A DNA stretch of 64,000 nt. Source: Bog-793 sp963823945. Lineage in GTDB: Bacteria; Actinomycetota; Acidimicrobiia; Acidimicrobiales; Bog-793. The stretch spans positions 37,258 through 101,257 of the forward strand of contig CAWGNK010000008.1 of the NCBI GenBank assembly GCA_963823945.1, given 5' to 3'. Of the stretch, positions 8,718 through 17,098 are shown piece by piece. The position numbers and the translations under genes are program-made. A model generated the notes under the pieces. That model saw only the letters and a program-made list of their open reading frames with translations, ran no database searches and had not been told where the DNA came from. How positions within the stretch are numbered: the stretch's first letter is position 1; each line of letters opens with the position of its first letter.

Positions 8718-9973
8718 CAGCGGGTCGCCTCGACGTCCCCGGGCAGGGCGCGCAGCCATGCCACCGGCTGTCCGTGCAGGACGCGTTCGCCGGCCAGGAC
8801 GAGCACGCCCGCCAGCGTGCCGGCGAACGCCGAGCGGATCTCGGTCTCGCCCGCCCAGCCGACGAGGTCGCCGACGGCGACTGCGATGACCTGCTCGTCA
8901 GTTTCGTCGGACGACCCGGGGAGTTTGGGTGCCGCGGCGGCGAAGGCGTCCGACGGTCGGAAGGGTCCCGTTCCCGGCGAGATGATCAGCCGCTCGACCA
9001 TCGAGTAGTGCTCACCGACGGGCCGCTCGACGGGGGACCGTTGCGCGGCGGCGCCGGCGAGCGCCTCGACGAGCGCCTCCAGCTCGGCGGGCGTCGCGAC
9101 CGAGCAGTTGACGATCGAGCCGGTGGGGGTCGCCCGCTTGGCGAGCCCCGTGAGCACGCCGCCGGGTCCGAGCTCGACGAAGGTGCGGGACCCCGCGGCA
9201 AACAGCGCGTCGAGGCTCTGGCGCCAGCGCACCGGGGCGCAGAGCTGGGCAGAGAGCAGTCCCGGCCAGTCCCCGGCGCCGGGGTGCGCCTTGGCGTCGA
9301 CGTTGGCGACGACGGCCGGCTCGGACTCGAAGAACGTCGCCGCCGCCAGCGCCTTGCGCAGTCGGTCGCGGGCCGGTGCCATGAGCGGTGTGTGGAACGC
9401 CCCCGCGACGGGGATGGCGAGGACCCGTTTGGCGCCCGCAGTCCTCGCCAGTTCGACGGCGCGCGCGATCGAGTCGCGCTCGCCGGCGATCACGACCTGG
9501 CCCGGCGCGTTGTAGTTGGCGACCCAGACCTCGCCCTCGGCGCGCAGACACGCCATTTCGACGTCTGCGTCGTCGAGGCCCAGCACCGCGACCATCGTCC
9601 CGGGGTTGTGCTCGGCGGCCTCGGCCATCGCAGCCCCGCGTTCGGCGACGAGCTCGAGGCCGTCCTCGTAGGAGAGGGCGCCGGTCGCGACGAGGGCGGT
9701 GTACTCCCCGAGGCTGTGGCCGGCACAGGCCGCGGGCTCGAGGCCGATCCGTTCCGCCGCGTCGAGGATGACGAGGCTCGTGACGAAGGTGGCAAGCTGC
9801 GCGTTGGCGGTGTTCGTCAGCGTCTTCTGGTCGGCCTCGAGCAGCAGCTGCGCGACGTCGCGCCCGACGACCTCGCTCGCGTGCTCGACGAGCTCGAACG
9901 ACGGGTGGTCGACCCAGCTCGAACCCATGCCCGCGCGTTGTGAACCCTGGCCGGGAAACGTGAACGCCAGCAA
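8717..9973 (-). CDS. fabD: Malonyl-CoA:ACP transacylase fused to a degenerate biotinyl/lipoyl-like domain
   Basis: FabD moves malonyl from CoA to ACP. Residues 1 to about 300 are a complete transacylase: FPGQGSQ at the start, the nucleophile in GHSLGEYTA (S87), the His in AFHTPLM and the late ELGPGGVL motif. I chose TTG at 9973 because it lies seven bases after AAAGGGG and gives the normal N-terminus. An upstream start at 10039 would add 22 unrelated residues. Residues 325-418 are an in-frame extra domain resembling a biotinyl carrier hammerhead (VGDLVGWAGETEIRSAFAG, then GERVLHGQPVAWL). Where biotin carriers have EAMKM, this has VGWAG, so there is no lysine to modify. An ATG at 9001 could start it separately, but no good ribosome site is seen. 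It is the first gene of the fab operon. Confidence 0.9.
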   Translation of the reverse strand: MLAFTFPGQGSQRAGMGSSWVDHPSFELVEHASEVVGRDVAQLLLEADQKTLTNTANAQLATFVTSLVILDAAERIGLEPAACAGHSLGEYTALVATGALSYEDGLELVAERGAAMAEAAEHNPGTMVAVLGLDDADVEMACLRAEGEVWVANYNAPGQVVIAGERDSIARAVELARTAGAKRVLAIPVAGAFHTPLMAPARDRLRKALAAATFFESEPAVVANVDAKAHPGAGDWPGLLSAQLCAPVRWRQSLDALFAAGSRTFVELGPGGVLTGLAKRATPTGSIVNCSVATPAELEALVEALAGAAAQRSPVERPVGEHYSMVERLIISPGTGPFRPSDAFAAAAPKLPGSSDETDEQVIAVAVGDLVGWAGETEIRSAFAGTLAGVLVLAGERVLHGQPVAWLRALPGDVEATR

Positions 9974-10306
9974 GCAAACGCCCCTTTCGGACTCCGGACC
10001 GTGGTGCTGGGCGAGGCACGGGGGAGTTCCGCTCCCCACGCCCTGTGCTGGTTACTCGGGACAACTCTAAGGAACGATGGCCGCCGACGCTAAACGGAAG
10101 ACTGTAACCGGCGCCCGAATGGACCGACCGTGCTGGTCACGCCACTGCGGCCACCGCTCGGGCCCGGACGAAGAGCGGATGTCCCGGTCCCCGCAGGAGT
10201 CTTGTGACCACCGTGTTACTGCCTTCGACCGAGTCGTTGGCCCGATCGAGGTGCGGGTGTTCGGCTTCGGCGCGCCAGCATTGGCAGTTCCGCCGAACCG
10301 ACAGGT
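9974..10306. other. Intergenic region upstream of fabD
   Basis: No gene is supported in these 333 bases. The region should hold the promoter of the minus-strand fab operon, and AAAGGGG just before 9973 is the fabD ribosome site. A TTAGAGT stretch (minus strand, about 10066-10072) could be a -10 element, but no convincing -35 accompanies it. The end of the GH16 gene abuts the far side. No FapR- or FasR-type operator was recognised. Confidence 0.4.
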
Positions 10307-11593
10307 TCAAGAGACGATGACGCTGGTCTTGACTTCCTCGCCGCCATTCACCGTTGCGGTGAGCATTCCCGTGAGGGGCCGGCTGGCGACATCGGCGAGA
10401 GCCATCCTTCCCGCGGAGGTGAGTTGGAGGCGGACGGTTGTCGTCGCGCCTCGTGCTATCTCGTAGGCGGCGCTTGCGAGGCGTTCGGAACTGCCCGAGG
10501 TCGCATCCAACCACACCGATCCAGAACACGACGCCGCCGTGCAGGTGAGACGCACCGGCACCGTGACCGGCTTCGCCGTGGGGAGGACGATCCTGGTCGA
10601 GTCGATTGCGACATGCGGCGACTTCCCCGTCTCGTACACGGCCACGTACGCCACATGCATGCCGGCACCAGACGTGGTCGAGGGGCTGGGCGAGGTGCAC
10701 CCGCAGATGCCATCGGGGTAGCCACCTCCCATGGCGACGTCGAAGATGACGAAGAAACCGTGGTCGACGGCGGCCTTCCAGGTGGACGTGCCCACCTGTG
10801 ACTCGCTGACGTGGTACTGGAGCTCGCCGTCGGTATAGAAGCGCAGCTGCTCGTTCTTCGCGTTGGTCCTGTCGACGATCACCGAGTACGTGTGATACGA
10901 GTTCTGGCAGCCGGCGCATGCGAGCAGCCCGCTCCCGAGGCCGTCCCCCTCGTGGCACGGGCCTCCCGGGTTGGTGCCGCAGTGGAACGTGTGGGACACC
11001 TCGGAGAGGCCGTTGATGTCCTCCAGGATGTCGAGCTCGCCGATGCGCGGCCAGTTGGTCGCCCCGACGGGACGGGCCGCAGCGCCCAGGGCCCAGAACG
11101 CCGGCCAGTAGCCGAGGCCCTCAGCCGGGTTTGGCTGTTCGATCGAGGCAGTGATCTCCATCTCCCCGCCGGCCGGCGCTTCGAAATCGTCACGCCGGGT
11201 CTCGATCCGGCCCGACGTCCACGAGCCGTGGGCATAGACGGGCCTGATCACCAGGTGGCCATGGCCGTCGAGATAGACGTTGTTGGTCGATCTCGTCATG
11301 GTCTCGACCTCGCCCGTGCCCCAGTGGCTCGCCCCTCCCGGGTAGCTGGTGCCGGTGTCGTACAGCCAGTTGGCCGAGGAAGGTGCCGAGCCGACCGACC
11401 CCGAGAAGGTGTCACTCCAGACCGTGCGCCAGCCAGACGGCGGAGGCGGGATCGTGCCGGCGTCAACGGCGCCCGGGATGCCGGAGAGCCCGACAAATGC
11501 CAAGGCGGCGCCGACCGAGACCACGAGAGTCATGAGGACCCACCGGCTGGGCCTCGACCATCCTGCCGAGGTTCGTGACGACACGAGTCGCAT
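10307..11593 (-). CDS. Secreted glycoside hydrolase family 16 (beta-glucanase type)
   Basis: The 428-residue protein has a signal peptide or anchor (about 17-45, VLMTLVVSVGAALAFVGL) and a GH16 jelly-roll domain at about 55-325. The retaining catalytic motif is GELDILEDI: nucleophile E186, D188 and acid/base E191. The ELDILE form with the inserted bulge residue is the laminarinase/beta-1,3-glucanase type. The conserved WPAFWALG precedes it, and a DVAMGGGYPDG segment lies late in the domain. Residues about 335-428 are a separate beta-rich module with a CTAASC pair. Ribosome site AAGGGG lies before the ATG. The likely role is extracellular polysaccharide breakdown; the exact substrate is not known. 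Confidence 0.88.
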   Translation of the reverse strand: MRLVSSRTSAGWSRPSRWVLMTLVVSVGAALAFVGLSGIPGAVDAGTIPPPPSGWRTVWSDTFSGSVGSAPSSANWLYDTGTSYPGGASHWGTGEVETMTRSTNNVYLDGHGHLVIRPVYAHGSWTSGRIETRRDDFEAPAGGEMEITASIEQPNPAEGLGYWPAFWALGAAARPVGATNWPRIGELDILEDINGLSEVSHTFHCGTNPGGPCHEGDGLGSGLLACAGCQNSYHTYSVIVDRTNAKNEQLRFYTDGELQYHVSESQVGTSTWKAAVDHGFFVIFDVAMGGGYPDGICGCTSPSPSTTSGAGMHVAYVAVYETGKSPHVAIDSTRIVLPTAKPVTVPVRLTCTAASCSGSVWLDATSGSSERLASAAYEIARGATTTVRLQLTSAGRMALADVASRPLTGMLTATVNGGEEVKTSVIVS

Positions 11594-11912
11594 TTGGCGC
11601 CCCTTGGACAGTTTCTTGGATATCTATCTCATGGCTTGCCGGCCGAATCGGGTTGGGCCGTCGAAACGCTACCCGTCGCCCTGAAGAAGCGCTGCCGCCG
11701 AAGGAACACGGTTCCATTCCATCGGCGACGTGGGGGCTGCTGGCCGCGCGGTGCCTCCACGTCTCAATGGGCCTACGAATTGCCACGGTGCGGATGGCCG
11801 GCGCGCACGATCTCGCCGCGACATCCTGACCGGCGTGAACAGGTCCACACGGCAGGCGGACGTTGGTGGCGTTTCCCACCCGGCATCTCTGTGCTCGTTG
11901 TCGAAGCCGTGA

Positions 11913-12012
11913 GCGACAAATTCCTGATTTCGCCACCACCTTGGCGCGGGGTTCGCGTCTGAGAACCGATGTCCACGATCTCCGACTGGCGGCTTGACCC
12001 GTGGGCCGGGAT
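11913..12012 (+). repeat. Dispersed repeat A, copy 1
   Basis: About 100 bases that recur at 12736, 38431 (reverse) and 39776 (reverse, diverged). Its 42-base core from GAACCGATGTCC to GACCCGTGG differs from copy 2 at only three positions. A small hairpin GGTTC...GAACC sits in the middle. One frame reads EPMSTISDWRL in three copies, but with a stop just before it in this copy. Confidence 0.8.
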
Positions 12013-12117
12013 CTAACCGGCGATCGACGACACTTCCTCGCTAGCGCTCCGAGTGGATGTTCAGGAACATTGATCTACGACGCCGCTCGAGACATGCGGT
12101 TGAGTTACGCGGTCGGG

Positions 12118-12123
12118 TAGAAT
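12118..12123 (+). promoter_or_regulatory. Leaderless promoter -10 element
   Basis: TAGAAT ends exactly six bases before the GTG at 12130, so transcription would begin at or next to the start codon. The same TAnnnT-N6-RTG layout precedes polA, uvrB, uvrA and the kinase gene. Confidence 0.6.
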
Positions 12124-12129
12124 GACGAC

Positions 12130-12711
12130 GTGCCCAGCCGACTTCGACATGTCTTCGCCCAGCTAGGACCGAAGCCCGGATCACGACGTTCTCTCGCACT
12201 TCTACCCGTCGCCTCGGAACTAACAGGCGATGGGTGGGTGATGATCGACAAGCGCACCTGGCGGACTGGCTGGGTGGGTAATCCATCGGATTGGAGCCGC
12301 CGAGCGAAGGAAGCGGGCACGATCACGGCATGGCGCTCCTTCAAGCAAACCGACACCGCCAGATGGCTTTGGGTAGAGGTGATTCCGGTGGCTTCGGCCG
12401 AGGACTCCGCGTCCGCCTTGCAGCATCTCCTGGCCATGGGCCTTCGGAACCTCGGATTCCAGGGCACGGTCACAGATGAGCACGATCAGGCCGGCGTGGC
12501 GGTGCCCGGATGCGCGGCCTCGTGGGCCCACGAGCAAAGGACAACTGGGCCACAAGGCGAAGGGGTGGCCCGCTATGTCGCCGGCACCGTTGGAGCCTTC
12601 GTCCTCGTATCGGCGGGTTCCGGGCTTGCAGACACCTGGCCGTGGGAGGAGCTCGTCCGTGTGGTGGAAATTAGCGCTCGGCGCATCTTGGAAACCGAAG
12701 CTCAGGGATAG
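12130..12711 (+). CDS. Hypothetical protein
   Basis: A 193-residue protein with no domain I recognise. It has no signal peptide and no membrane helix. It is tryptophan-rich for its size and opens with GPKPGSRRSLALL. The GTG start is supported by a leaderless -10 element six bases upstream, and there is no upstream ribosome site. The gene is bracketed by two direct copies of repeat A (11913-12012 and 12736-12834), so the segment may have arrived or been duplicated as a unit. The alternative is a cytoplasmic orphan gene with a function unrelated to its neighbours. Confidence 0.6.
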   Translation: MPSRLRHVFAQLGPKPGSRRSLALLPVASELTGDGWVMIDKRTWRTGWVGNPSDWSRRAKEAGTITAWRSFKQTDTARWLWVEVIPVASAEDSASALQHLLAMGLRNLGFQGTVTDEHDQAGVAVPGCAASWAHEQRTTGPQGEGVARYVAGTVGAFVLVSAGSGLADTWPWEELVRVVEISARRILETEAQG

Positions 12712-12735
12712 CCGGGCTACGGGCCTTGCATCTCA

Positions 12736-12834
12736 ACGACAAGTTCTCAATGTCCCCAGTACCTGGACGTGGGGCGTTCGCGTCAAAGAACCGATGTCCG
12801 CGATCTCGGACTGGCGGCTTGAGCCGTGGGACAT
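12736..12834 (+). repeat. Dispersed repeat A, copy 2
   Basis: Direct repeat of copy 1, about 720 bases downstream of it and just after the stop of the gene at 12130-12711. It starts ACGACAAGTTCTCAATG and includes GAACCGATGTCC and GACTGGCGGCTTGA. Together the two copies flank one gene. Confidence 0.8.
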
Positions 12835-12887
12835 CTGGCTGGCGTCTCTGGGCAGTCACGCCATGCTGACCCGGAGATCCGAGTTGG

Positions 12888-13847
12888 TCACCTTCGGATA
12901 TACCCATGCGAGGCGAGAAACGCTCGCAAATCTCTTATGTATGCGCTCACACTGTCCCGACCTGCCGGGAACGCCAAGTAGCGCGTGTTCAGGTGATTCA
13001 GGAAGTGGAATGCTACGGAACACCTACCCAGTTCGCATTCGTCTGCGGCCCAGGCTGCGAGTACCCCCCGGTCGTCATACGGCGGAGAATGGCCAACATC
13101 GTTGAATAGGGACTTCCAAAAGGCGGCATCGAGGGCAATCCAATGCGGCCATTCTCTCGTGACGTTCACCAGACCGCTTTCATCTGAAGCCATCTTCAGC
13201 ACTCGCAGTGGAAAGGCGGAGCGGGCGAAATCTGTGAACGTGTACGCGAAGGCGTTGTCTCCGGTGATCAACACCGCGCCCTTCCCAGCTGGGACCAAGA
13301 CGGCAGCCGGATTACCTATGTTCACGGCGCTGTTCGAGATCCCGCCGTCGGCTCCGATGAGATTCAGCAGAGTGCAGCAATGCATCCCGAGTGTGGCCAC
13401 GGGAACGATCACCGTTGGTTCGAAACTCGATCCGAGCCTAGCGATGCACATCGCCGACTCCGGATAGTCATGAAGGATTCCTCTCCATGAATCTCGCGTA
13501 TAGGCAAGGCCGAACAGAGTGGCCGGATCCGACGCGAGAAAGTCAAACGTGCGAGTGATCCCGTCGGTGGTCACCGAAACTCTTGGGTTGGCTATCCTGA
13601 GATTCGTCATCGCAGTCCCTGAAAGCACGGCTGAGTATGATTCAAGACGCGCTACCAGACGCACCACATCACCGCGACGCGTTCTGTTGGGTATCGGGCC
13701 CGTACACGAGTAAGACCTTGTTGTGAATGCCGGACCGCTCGTGATCACGACCTTCGAGGCAGGGGTTGCTGGGGAAGCATCGCTCGGGATTGCACCCATT
13801 ACGGCAACTCCCAGTAGCAGCGCGGCCAGAGTCAGTGAACGCTTCAT
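12888..13847 (-). CDS. Secreted hypothetical protein
   Basis: The 319-residue product begins with a typical signal peptide (KRSLTLAALLLGVAVMGAIPSDASPA) after a GGGAGG ribosome site. The mature part contains cysteines in YSCTG, SAMCIARL, a CC pair in LGMHCCTLL and CELGRC, which suggests disulfide-bonded folding outside the cell. No enzymatic motif or known family is recognised. It lies in a low-density accessory block with other secreted proteins and is not in an obvious operon. The upstream neighbour on the same strand starts 103 bases away. Confidence 0.65.
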   Translation of the reverse strand: MKRSLTLAALLLGVAVMGAIPSDASPATPASKVVITSGPAFTTRSYSCTGPIPNRTRRGDVVRLVARLESYSAVLSGTAMTNLRIANPRVSVTTDGITRTFDFLASDPATLFGLAYTRDSWRGILHDYPESAMCIARLGSSFEPTVIVPVATLGMHCCTLLNLIGADGGISNSAVNIGNPAAVLVPAGKGAVLITGDNAFAYTFTDFARSAFPLRVLKMASDESGLVNVTREWPHWIALDAAFWKSLFNDVGHSPPYDDRGVLAAWAADECELGRCSVAFHFLNHLNTRYLAFPAGRDSVSAYIRDLRAFLASHGYIRR

Positions 13848-13949
13848 CTAGCCTCCCGACTGCAACGCCTCATGGCATTGCGCCGAACCAGCCACGATGC
13901 GGGGGTGCACCTGCCGACGGCGCCCAGCCAGCGATTCGGAGCATGCCAG

Positions 13950-14345
13950 TCATTTCTTCAACGCCATCCGGATCCAGGGCCATTCGTAGTGCTTGCTCTC
14001 TAGCTTCTTGCCCCTTGCGAGGGCCACTGCTCCTAGAAGCGAGACGAGCGGTAGTGGCAGGTAGTTCTTCACCCCTCTGAAGTGAGTTTGGAACACAAGT
14101 CGGCTTCCTGGAGTCGCATCGACTCGGAAGACATCGCTACATGATCGGCCGGTGTGGACGATCTTCAGCTGGAGTTCGTGACGACCGGGGACAACTCCGA
14201 AGGATTTGGTCTGAAACGCCCACATCTTGCCCACAGCCACGCCGTCGATGAAGACGGTGTAGGACCTGACGACATCTTGGAGGACGTTGCGTCGCTTGAC
14301 GACGATGTAACCAAGTTCGCCGGACTCGTTGAAAGTCGCTGTCAC
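13950..14345 (-). CDS. Small protein with PEGA-like beta domain and C-terminal membrane segment
   Basis: I place the start at GTG 14345 (VTATFNESGELGYIVVKRRN); the frame is open upstream but runs through a repeat and a tRNA, so those parts are not coding. The 131-residue product has a PEGA-like core, SYTVFIDGVAVGKM then SFGVVPGRHELQLKI, the pattern of an inward-pointing beta module used in surface proteins. A hydrophobic stretch LPLPLVSLLGAVAL follows near residue 105, then a basic tail. There is no signal peptide at the N-terminus, so topology is uncertain. The alternative is a fragment of a larger gene whose start was lost when repeat B entered at 14413. Confidence 0.5.
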   Translation of the reverse strand: MTATFNESGELGYIVVKRRNVLQDVVRSYTVFIDGVAVGKMWAFQTKSFGVVPGRHELQLKIVHTGRSCSDVFRVDATPGSRLVFQTHFRGVKNYLPLPLVSLLGAVALARGKKLESKHYEWPWIRMALKK

Positions 14346-14412
14346 CTTCGAGATTGTGCCAGATGGTCGGTCCGGTGACCGGCTGGGGCTTCCACGGGCC
14401 CGCACGTGCTGA

Positions 14413-14755
14413 GCAAGGGCACACGCGAAGTGTCGGGTGCGCGCCCTGCAACAGAGCACCCGCAAACCGCACGGGGTTTGCTTCGGCGCATGGCATGTGG
14501 CGACCAATAGCCAGGTCCTGCGGGGCGGGCGGCCGTGTGCTCGCTTTGTCGGGCCGTCGGCGTCTCGCCGAGGGAGCCTGGCGAACGCCGGCGGGCCGGG
14601 CGGAGGTGGGGCTGCGCCCCAGTATTGCGGGCCGTCGCCGCTGACGTGCCGGGCCGACTTCGCCGAGGGTCTTCTCGACGGGGAAGCGGAGGTGACCGTA
14701 GATCGACTGGCCGTTCGAGCCTGATCGTCGGCTACCCCGAGACCGGATTGTGACC
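14413..14755 (+). repeat. Dispersed repeat B, copy 1 (with insertions)
   Basis: This segment shares several conserved blocks with 34043-34203 (reverse strand). The first block of 57 bases, starting AAGGGCAC at 14415, matches at 50 positions. Later blocks around CCCCAGTATTGCGGGC, CGCTGACGTGCCGG and GTCGGCTA also match. This copy has about 100 extra bases between the blocks and about 60 later on. A hairpin CGGGTGC...GCACCCG lies at 14434-14462. No gene is supported within it. Confidence 0.75.
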
Positions 14756-14804
14756 ACGGGCGCCCTGCAAGAGAGACGCACGCGTCCGACCTGCCAGAAC
14801 ACGG

Positions 14805-14887
14805 TGCCCGGAGCGGGATTCGAACCCGCACGCCCTTGCGGACAGAGGCTTTTGAGGCCTCCGCGTCTACCATTCCGCCATCCGGGC
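14805..14887 (-). tRNA. tRNA-Leu (anticodon CAA)
   Basis: The reverse complement folds as a class II tRNA: acceptor GCCCGGA/TCCGGGC, anticodon arm GAGGC-CTCAAAA-GCCTC with anticodon CAA, a long variable arm around TGTCCGCAAGGGCGT, and the T-loop GTTCGAATC. Discriminator base is A; a full CCA is not encoded. Its 3' end faces the accessory block at 10.3-14.8 kb. Confidence 0.95.
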
Positions 14888-14960
14888 CCGACGGTGGAGA
14901 CCGCCGCCCGACCCAGGTTATCGAGCGGAGGATCGTCGTTCCCCGACGCGCGATCCTTAC

Positions 14961-16091
14961 GTGATGCGGATCCTCGCGGTCGAGCTGCGCCGGCTCGAGC
15001 TCGAGCTCATGGCGCCGCTCGTGACGGCGACCGGCACACACCGGCGACGTCCGGTCATTCTCGTGCACCTCGAAACCGAGAGCGGTGGGGGGGATGGCGA
15101 GTGCGACGCGCTCGCCGAACCGAACTACACGACCGAGTACGCCGACGCGGCGGAGGCCGTGCTTGCCGGGCAACTCATCCCGCTGCTCCTCGCTGGCGCC
15201 GGCCGGGCCGGCGAGGTCGGCACGGCGGAGGAGGCGTTCGGCCGGCTTGCCGCCGTGTCCGGCAATCCGATGGCGAAGGCCGCCGTCGAGATGGCGCTCC
15301 TCGACGCCGAGCTGCGTGCCAGCGGCCGTTCGCTTGCCGCGTCGCTCGGCGTTGCGCGGTCCTCGATCCCTGCTGGTGCGACAGTCGGCATCGGCTCAGT
15401 CGCGGGCGTCATCGACGCCGCCCGCGCCGCCGTCGCGTGCGGCTACCGGCGCCTGAAGCTGAAGATCGCCCCCGGGCACGACGTCGGCCCGCTCGCCGCG
15501 CTGCGCCGGGAGCTGCCGGACATGATCCTGGTCGCCGACGCCAACGGCTCCTATGACCTCGCCGACCCGGACGACCGGGCCGCGCTGCGTGCGATCGACG
15601 AGCTCGGCCTGGCGGCCATCGAGCAGCCGCTCGCGGCGGGCGATTTCGCCGGTTCGGCGCGGCTGGCGGGCGAGCTCGCGACCCCGGTCGTCCTCGACGA
15701 GTCGATCGACTCGCCGGCCGCGGCGGAGGCGGCGCTCGCGGCCCGGGCGTGCGCCGGCGTGTCGGTAAAACCTGCCCGTCTCGGCGGGATCGGCGCCGCG
15801 GTGCGCGTCCACGACGCCTGCGTCGCAGCCGGCGTGCACCTCTCGATCGGGGGGATGCTCGAGGCGGGTCTCGCCCGCGCCGCGACGATCGCCGTCGGCG
15901 CGCTCCGCGGCTTCGACCTGCCCGGTGATCTCGGGGCGTCGGATCGCTACTTCCGCCCCGACGTGACGGCCCCGCACGTGCTCGTCGACGGGGAGCTCGC
16001 CGTGCCGGCGGGCCTGGGCCTCGGTGTCGAGCTCGACCCTGGTGTCGTGGGGGCCGCGAGCGCGAGGTGCCGCGCCTTCCGGCCGTCGTAG
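14961..16091 (+). CDS. menC: o-Succinylbenzoate synthase (enolase superfamily)
   Basis: MenC dehydrates SHCHC to o-succinylbenzoate in menaquinone synthesis. The 376-residue protein shows the muconate-lactonizing/OSBS subgroup active site: KxK in RLKLKIAPG (K165, K167), metal ligands D192 (DANGSY), E220 (IEQPL) and D245 (LDES), and the second-face lysine K269 in VSVKPARLGG. It starts 73 bases after the tRNA-Leu gene. No other men gene is in the window. N-acylamino-acid racemases share all these residues, so OSBS is the most likely but not the only reading. Confidence 0.85.
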   Translation: MMRILAVELRRLELELMAPLVTATGTHRRRPVILVHLETESGGGDGECDALAEPNYTTEYADAAEAVLAGQLIPLLLAGAGRAGEVGTAEEAFGRLAAVSGNPMAKAAVEMALLDAELRASGRSLAASLGVARSSIPAGATVGIGSVAGVIDAARAAVACGYRRLKLKIAPGHDVGPLAALRRELPDMILVADANGSYDLADPDDRAALRAIDELGLAAIEQPLAAGDFAGSARLAGELATPVVLDESIDSPAAAEAALAARACAGVSVKPARLGGIGAAVRVHDACVAAGVHLSIGGMLEAGLARAATIAVGALRGFDLPGDLGASDRYFRPDVTAPHVLVDGELAVPAGLGLGVELDPGVVGAASARCRAFRPS

Positions 16092-16094
16092 ACT
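16089..16094 (+). promoter_or_regulatory. Possible leaderless promoter -10 element
   Basis: TAGACT ends seven bases before the ATG at 16102, inside the end of menC, giving the coiled-coil gene its own leaderless start. Confidence 0.45.
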
Positions 16095-16101
16095 CGCGGC
16101 C

Positions 16102-16404
16102 ATGCGGCCGGGTCTCACCGATCGCCGCCAGCGCACCGAGCGGCGGTTGTTCGACGTCTCGGCGCGCCTCGACCGGGCCCACGCCGAACTCGAGGTGATC
16201 GAGGCGCAGCTGGACGCGCTCGCCGAGCAGGCCGACGAGGCCAAGGTGCGCGCCGTCGTGGCCGAGACGCCGCTCGCCCAGCAGGTGTGGACGGAGGCGC
16301 AACGCCACGCCGACCAGATGGCGCACACGCGGGACGCCGCGCTGCGGGCGATCGCCGAGCTCGAGCGCGCCCAGGATGAGCTGATCGGCGCCCTCCTCGT
16401 CTAG
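16102..16404 (+). CDS. Small coiled-coil protein
   Basis: A 100-residue, highly charged helical protein with heptad-like leucines (RLDRAHAELEVIEAQLDALAEQADEAKVRA and AIAELERAQDELIGALL). There is no membrane segment or catalytic motif. It follows menC by ten bases and precedes pdtaR by 97. No family name can be given. The frame is open upstream within menC, but the ATG at 16102 lies seven bases after a TAGACT -10 element. A role as a small structural or adaptor protein is only a guess. Confidence 0.6.
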   Translation: MRPGLTDRRQRTERRLFDVSARLDRAHAELEVIEAQLDALAEQADEAKVRAVVAETPLAQQVWTEAQRHADQMAHTRDAALRAIAELERAQDELIGALLV

Positions 16405-16501
16405 CGTCCCGTCCTGAGCGGCGCGATCGATGCGCGGCACCAGGAGGGCGGGCGGGGCCGATGCCGGAATCACCCGACACAACCAGGAACGGGGGCGACA
16501 A

Positions 16502-17098
16502 GTGGCCAGGACCGTAGTGATCGCCGAGGACGAGGCTGTCGTGCGGCTCGACCTGTGCGAGATCCTCGCGGAGGAGGGCTTCGAGGTCGTCGGTTCGACC
16601 GGGCGCGGCGACGAGGCGGTCGAGCTCGTCCGCAAGCTCCACCCCGACCTCGTCATCCTGGACATCAAGATGCCGGGGATGGACGGGCTGCAGGCCGCCG
16701 CCGAGATCCATTCCTCGGTGCGCACCGCCGTCGTCATCCTCACGGCCTTCAGTGAGCGCAACTTCATCGAGCGTGCCCGCGACGCCGGCGCCCAGGCCTA
16801 CCTCGTGAAGCCGTTCCAGCGCGAGGAGCTCCTGCCGGCGATCGAGGTCGCCCTCGGCCGCTTCGCCGAGGCCCAGGCGCTCGAGGCGGAGTTCGCCACC
16901 CTCGGCGACGACGAGATCGGCCAGGCCCAGCGCCGCGAGACCCGTCTCGCCGTCGACCGCGCCAAGGGCCTCCTGATGGACGATCACGCCATGACCGAGC
17001 CCGAGGCGTTCGCTTTCATCGAGAAGGCCGCCCAGGAGCGCGGCCAGACGATCCGCGGCACCGCCCAGGCGGTCGCCGAAGGCTCGCTCGCGCCTTGA
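16502..17098 (+). CDS. pdtaR: Response regulator with RNA-binding ANTAR domain (PdtaR type)
   Basis: The 198-residue protein has an N-terminal receiver domain with acidic pair E9/D10, phosphoacceptor D54 in VILDIKMPGMDG and the late Lys in YLVKPFQ. A C-terminal ANTAR domain follows (about 135-190) with the helix pattern LAVDRAKGLLMDDHAMTEPEAFAFIEKAA. ANTAR domains bind paired hairpins in nascent RNA and prevent termination. The closest known counterpart is mycobacterial PdtaR (Rv1626). I chose GTG 16502 after GGGGGCGACAA; the longer frame adds residues with no family match. A cognate histidine kinase (PdtaS) is not in this window. The stop overlaps the TTG start of the ABC gene. Confidence 0.9.
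   Translation: MARTVVIAEDEAVVRLDLCEILAEEGFEVVGSTGRGDEAVELVRKLHPDLVILDIKMPGMDGLQAAAEIHSSVRTAVVILTAFSERNFIERARDAGAQAYLVKPFQREELLPAIEVALGRFAEAQALEAEFATLGDDEIGQAQRRETRLAVDRAKGLLMDDHAMTEPEAFAFIEKAAQERGQTIRGTAQAVAEGSLAP

Larger units (their letters stand above)
11594..12129. other. Intergenic region between divergent genes, containing repeat A copy 1
   Basis: These 536 bases separate the GH16 gene (minus) from the gene at 12130 (plus). They contain the presumed GH16 promoter near its ATG, repeat A copy 1 (11913-12012) and the -10 element of the next gene. Short open frames here have no recognisable protein features. Confidence 0.5.
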
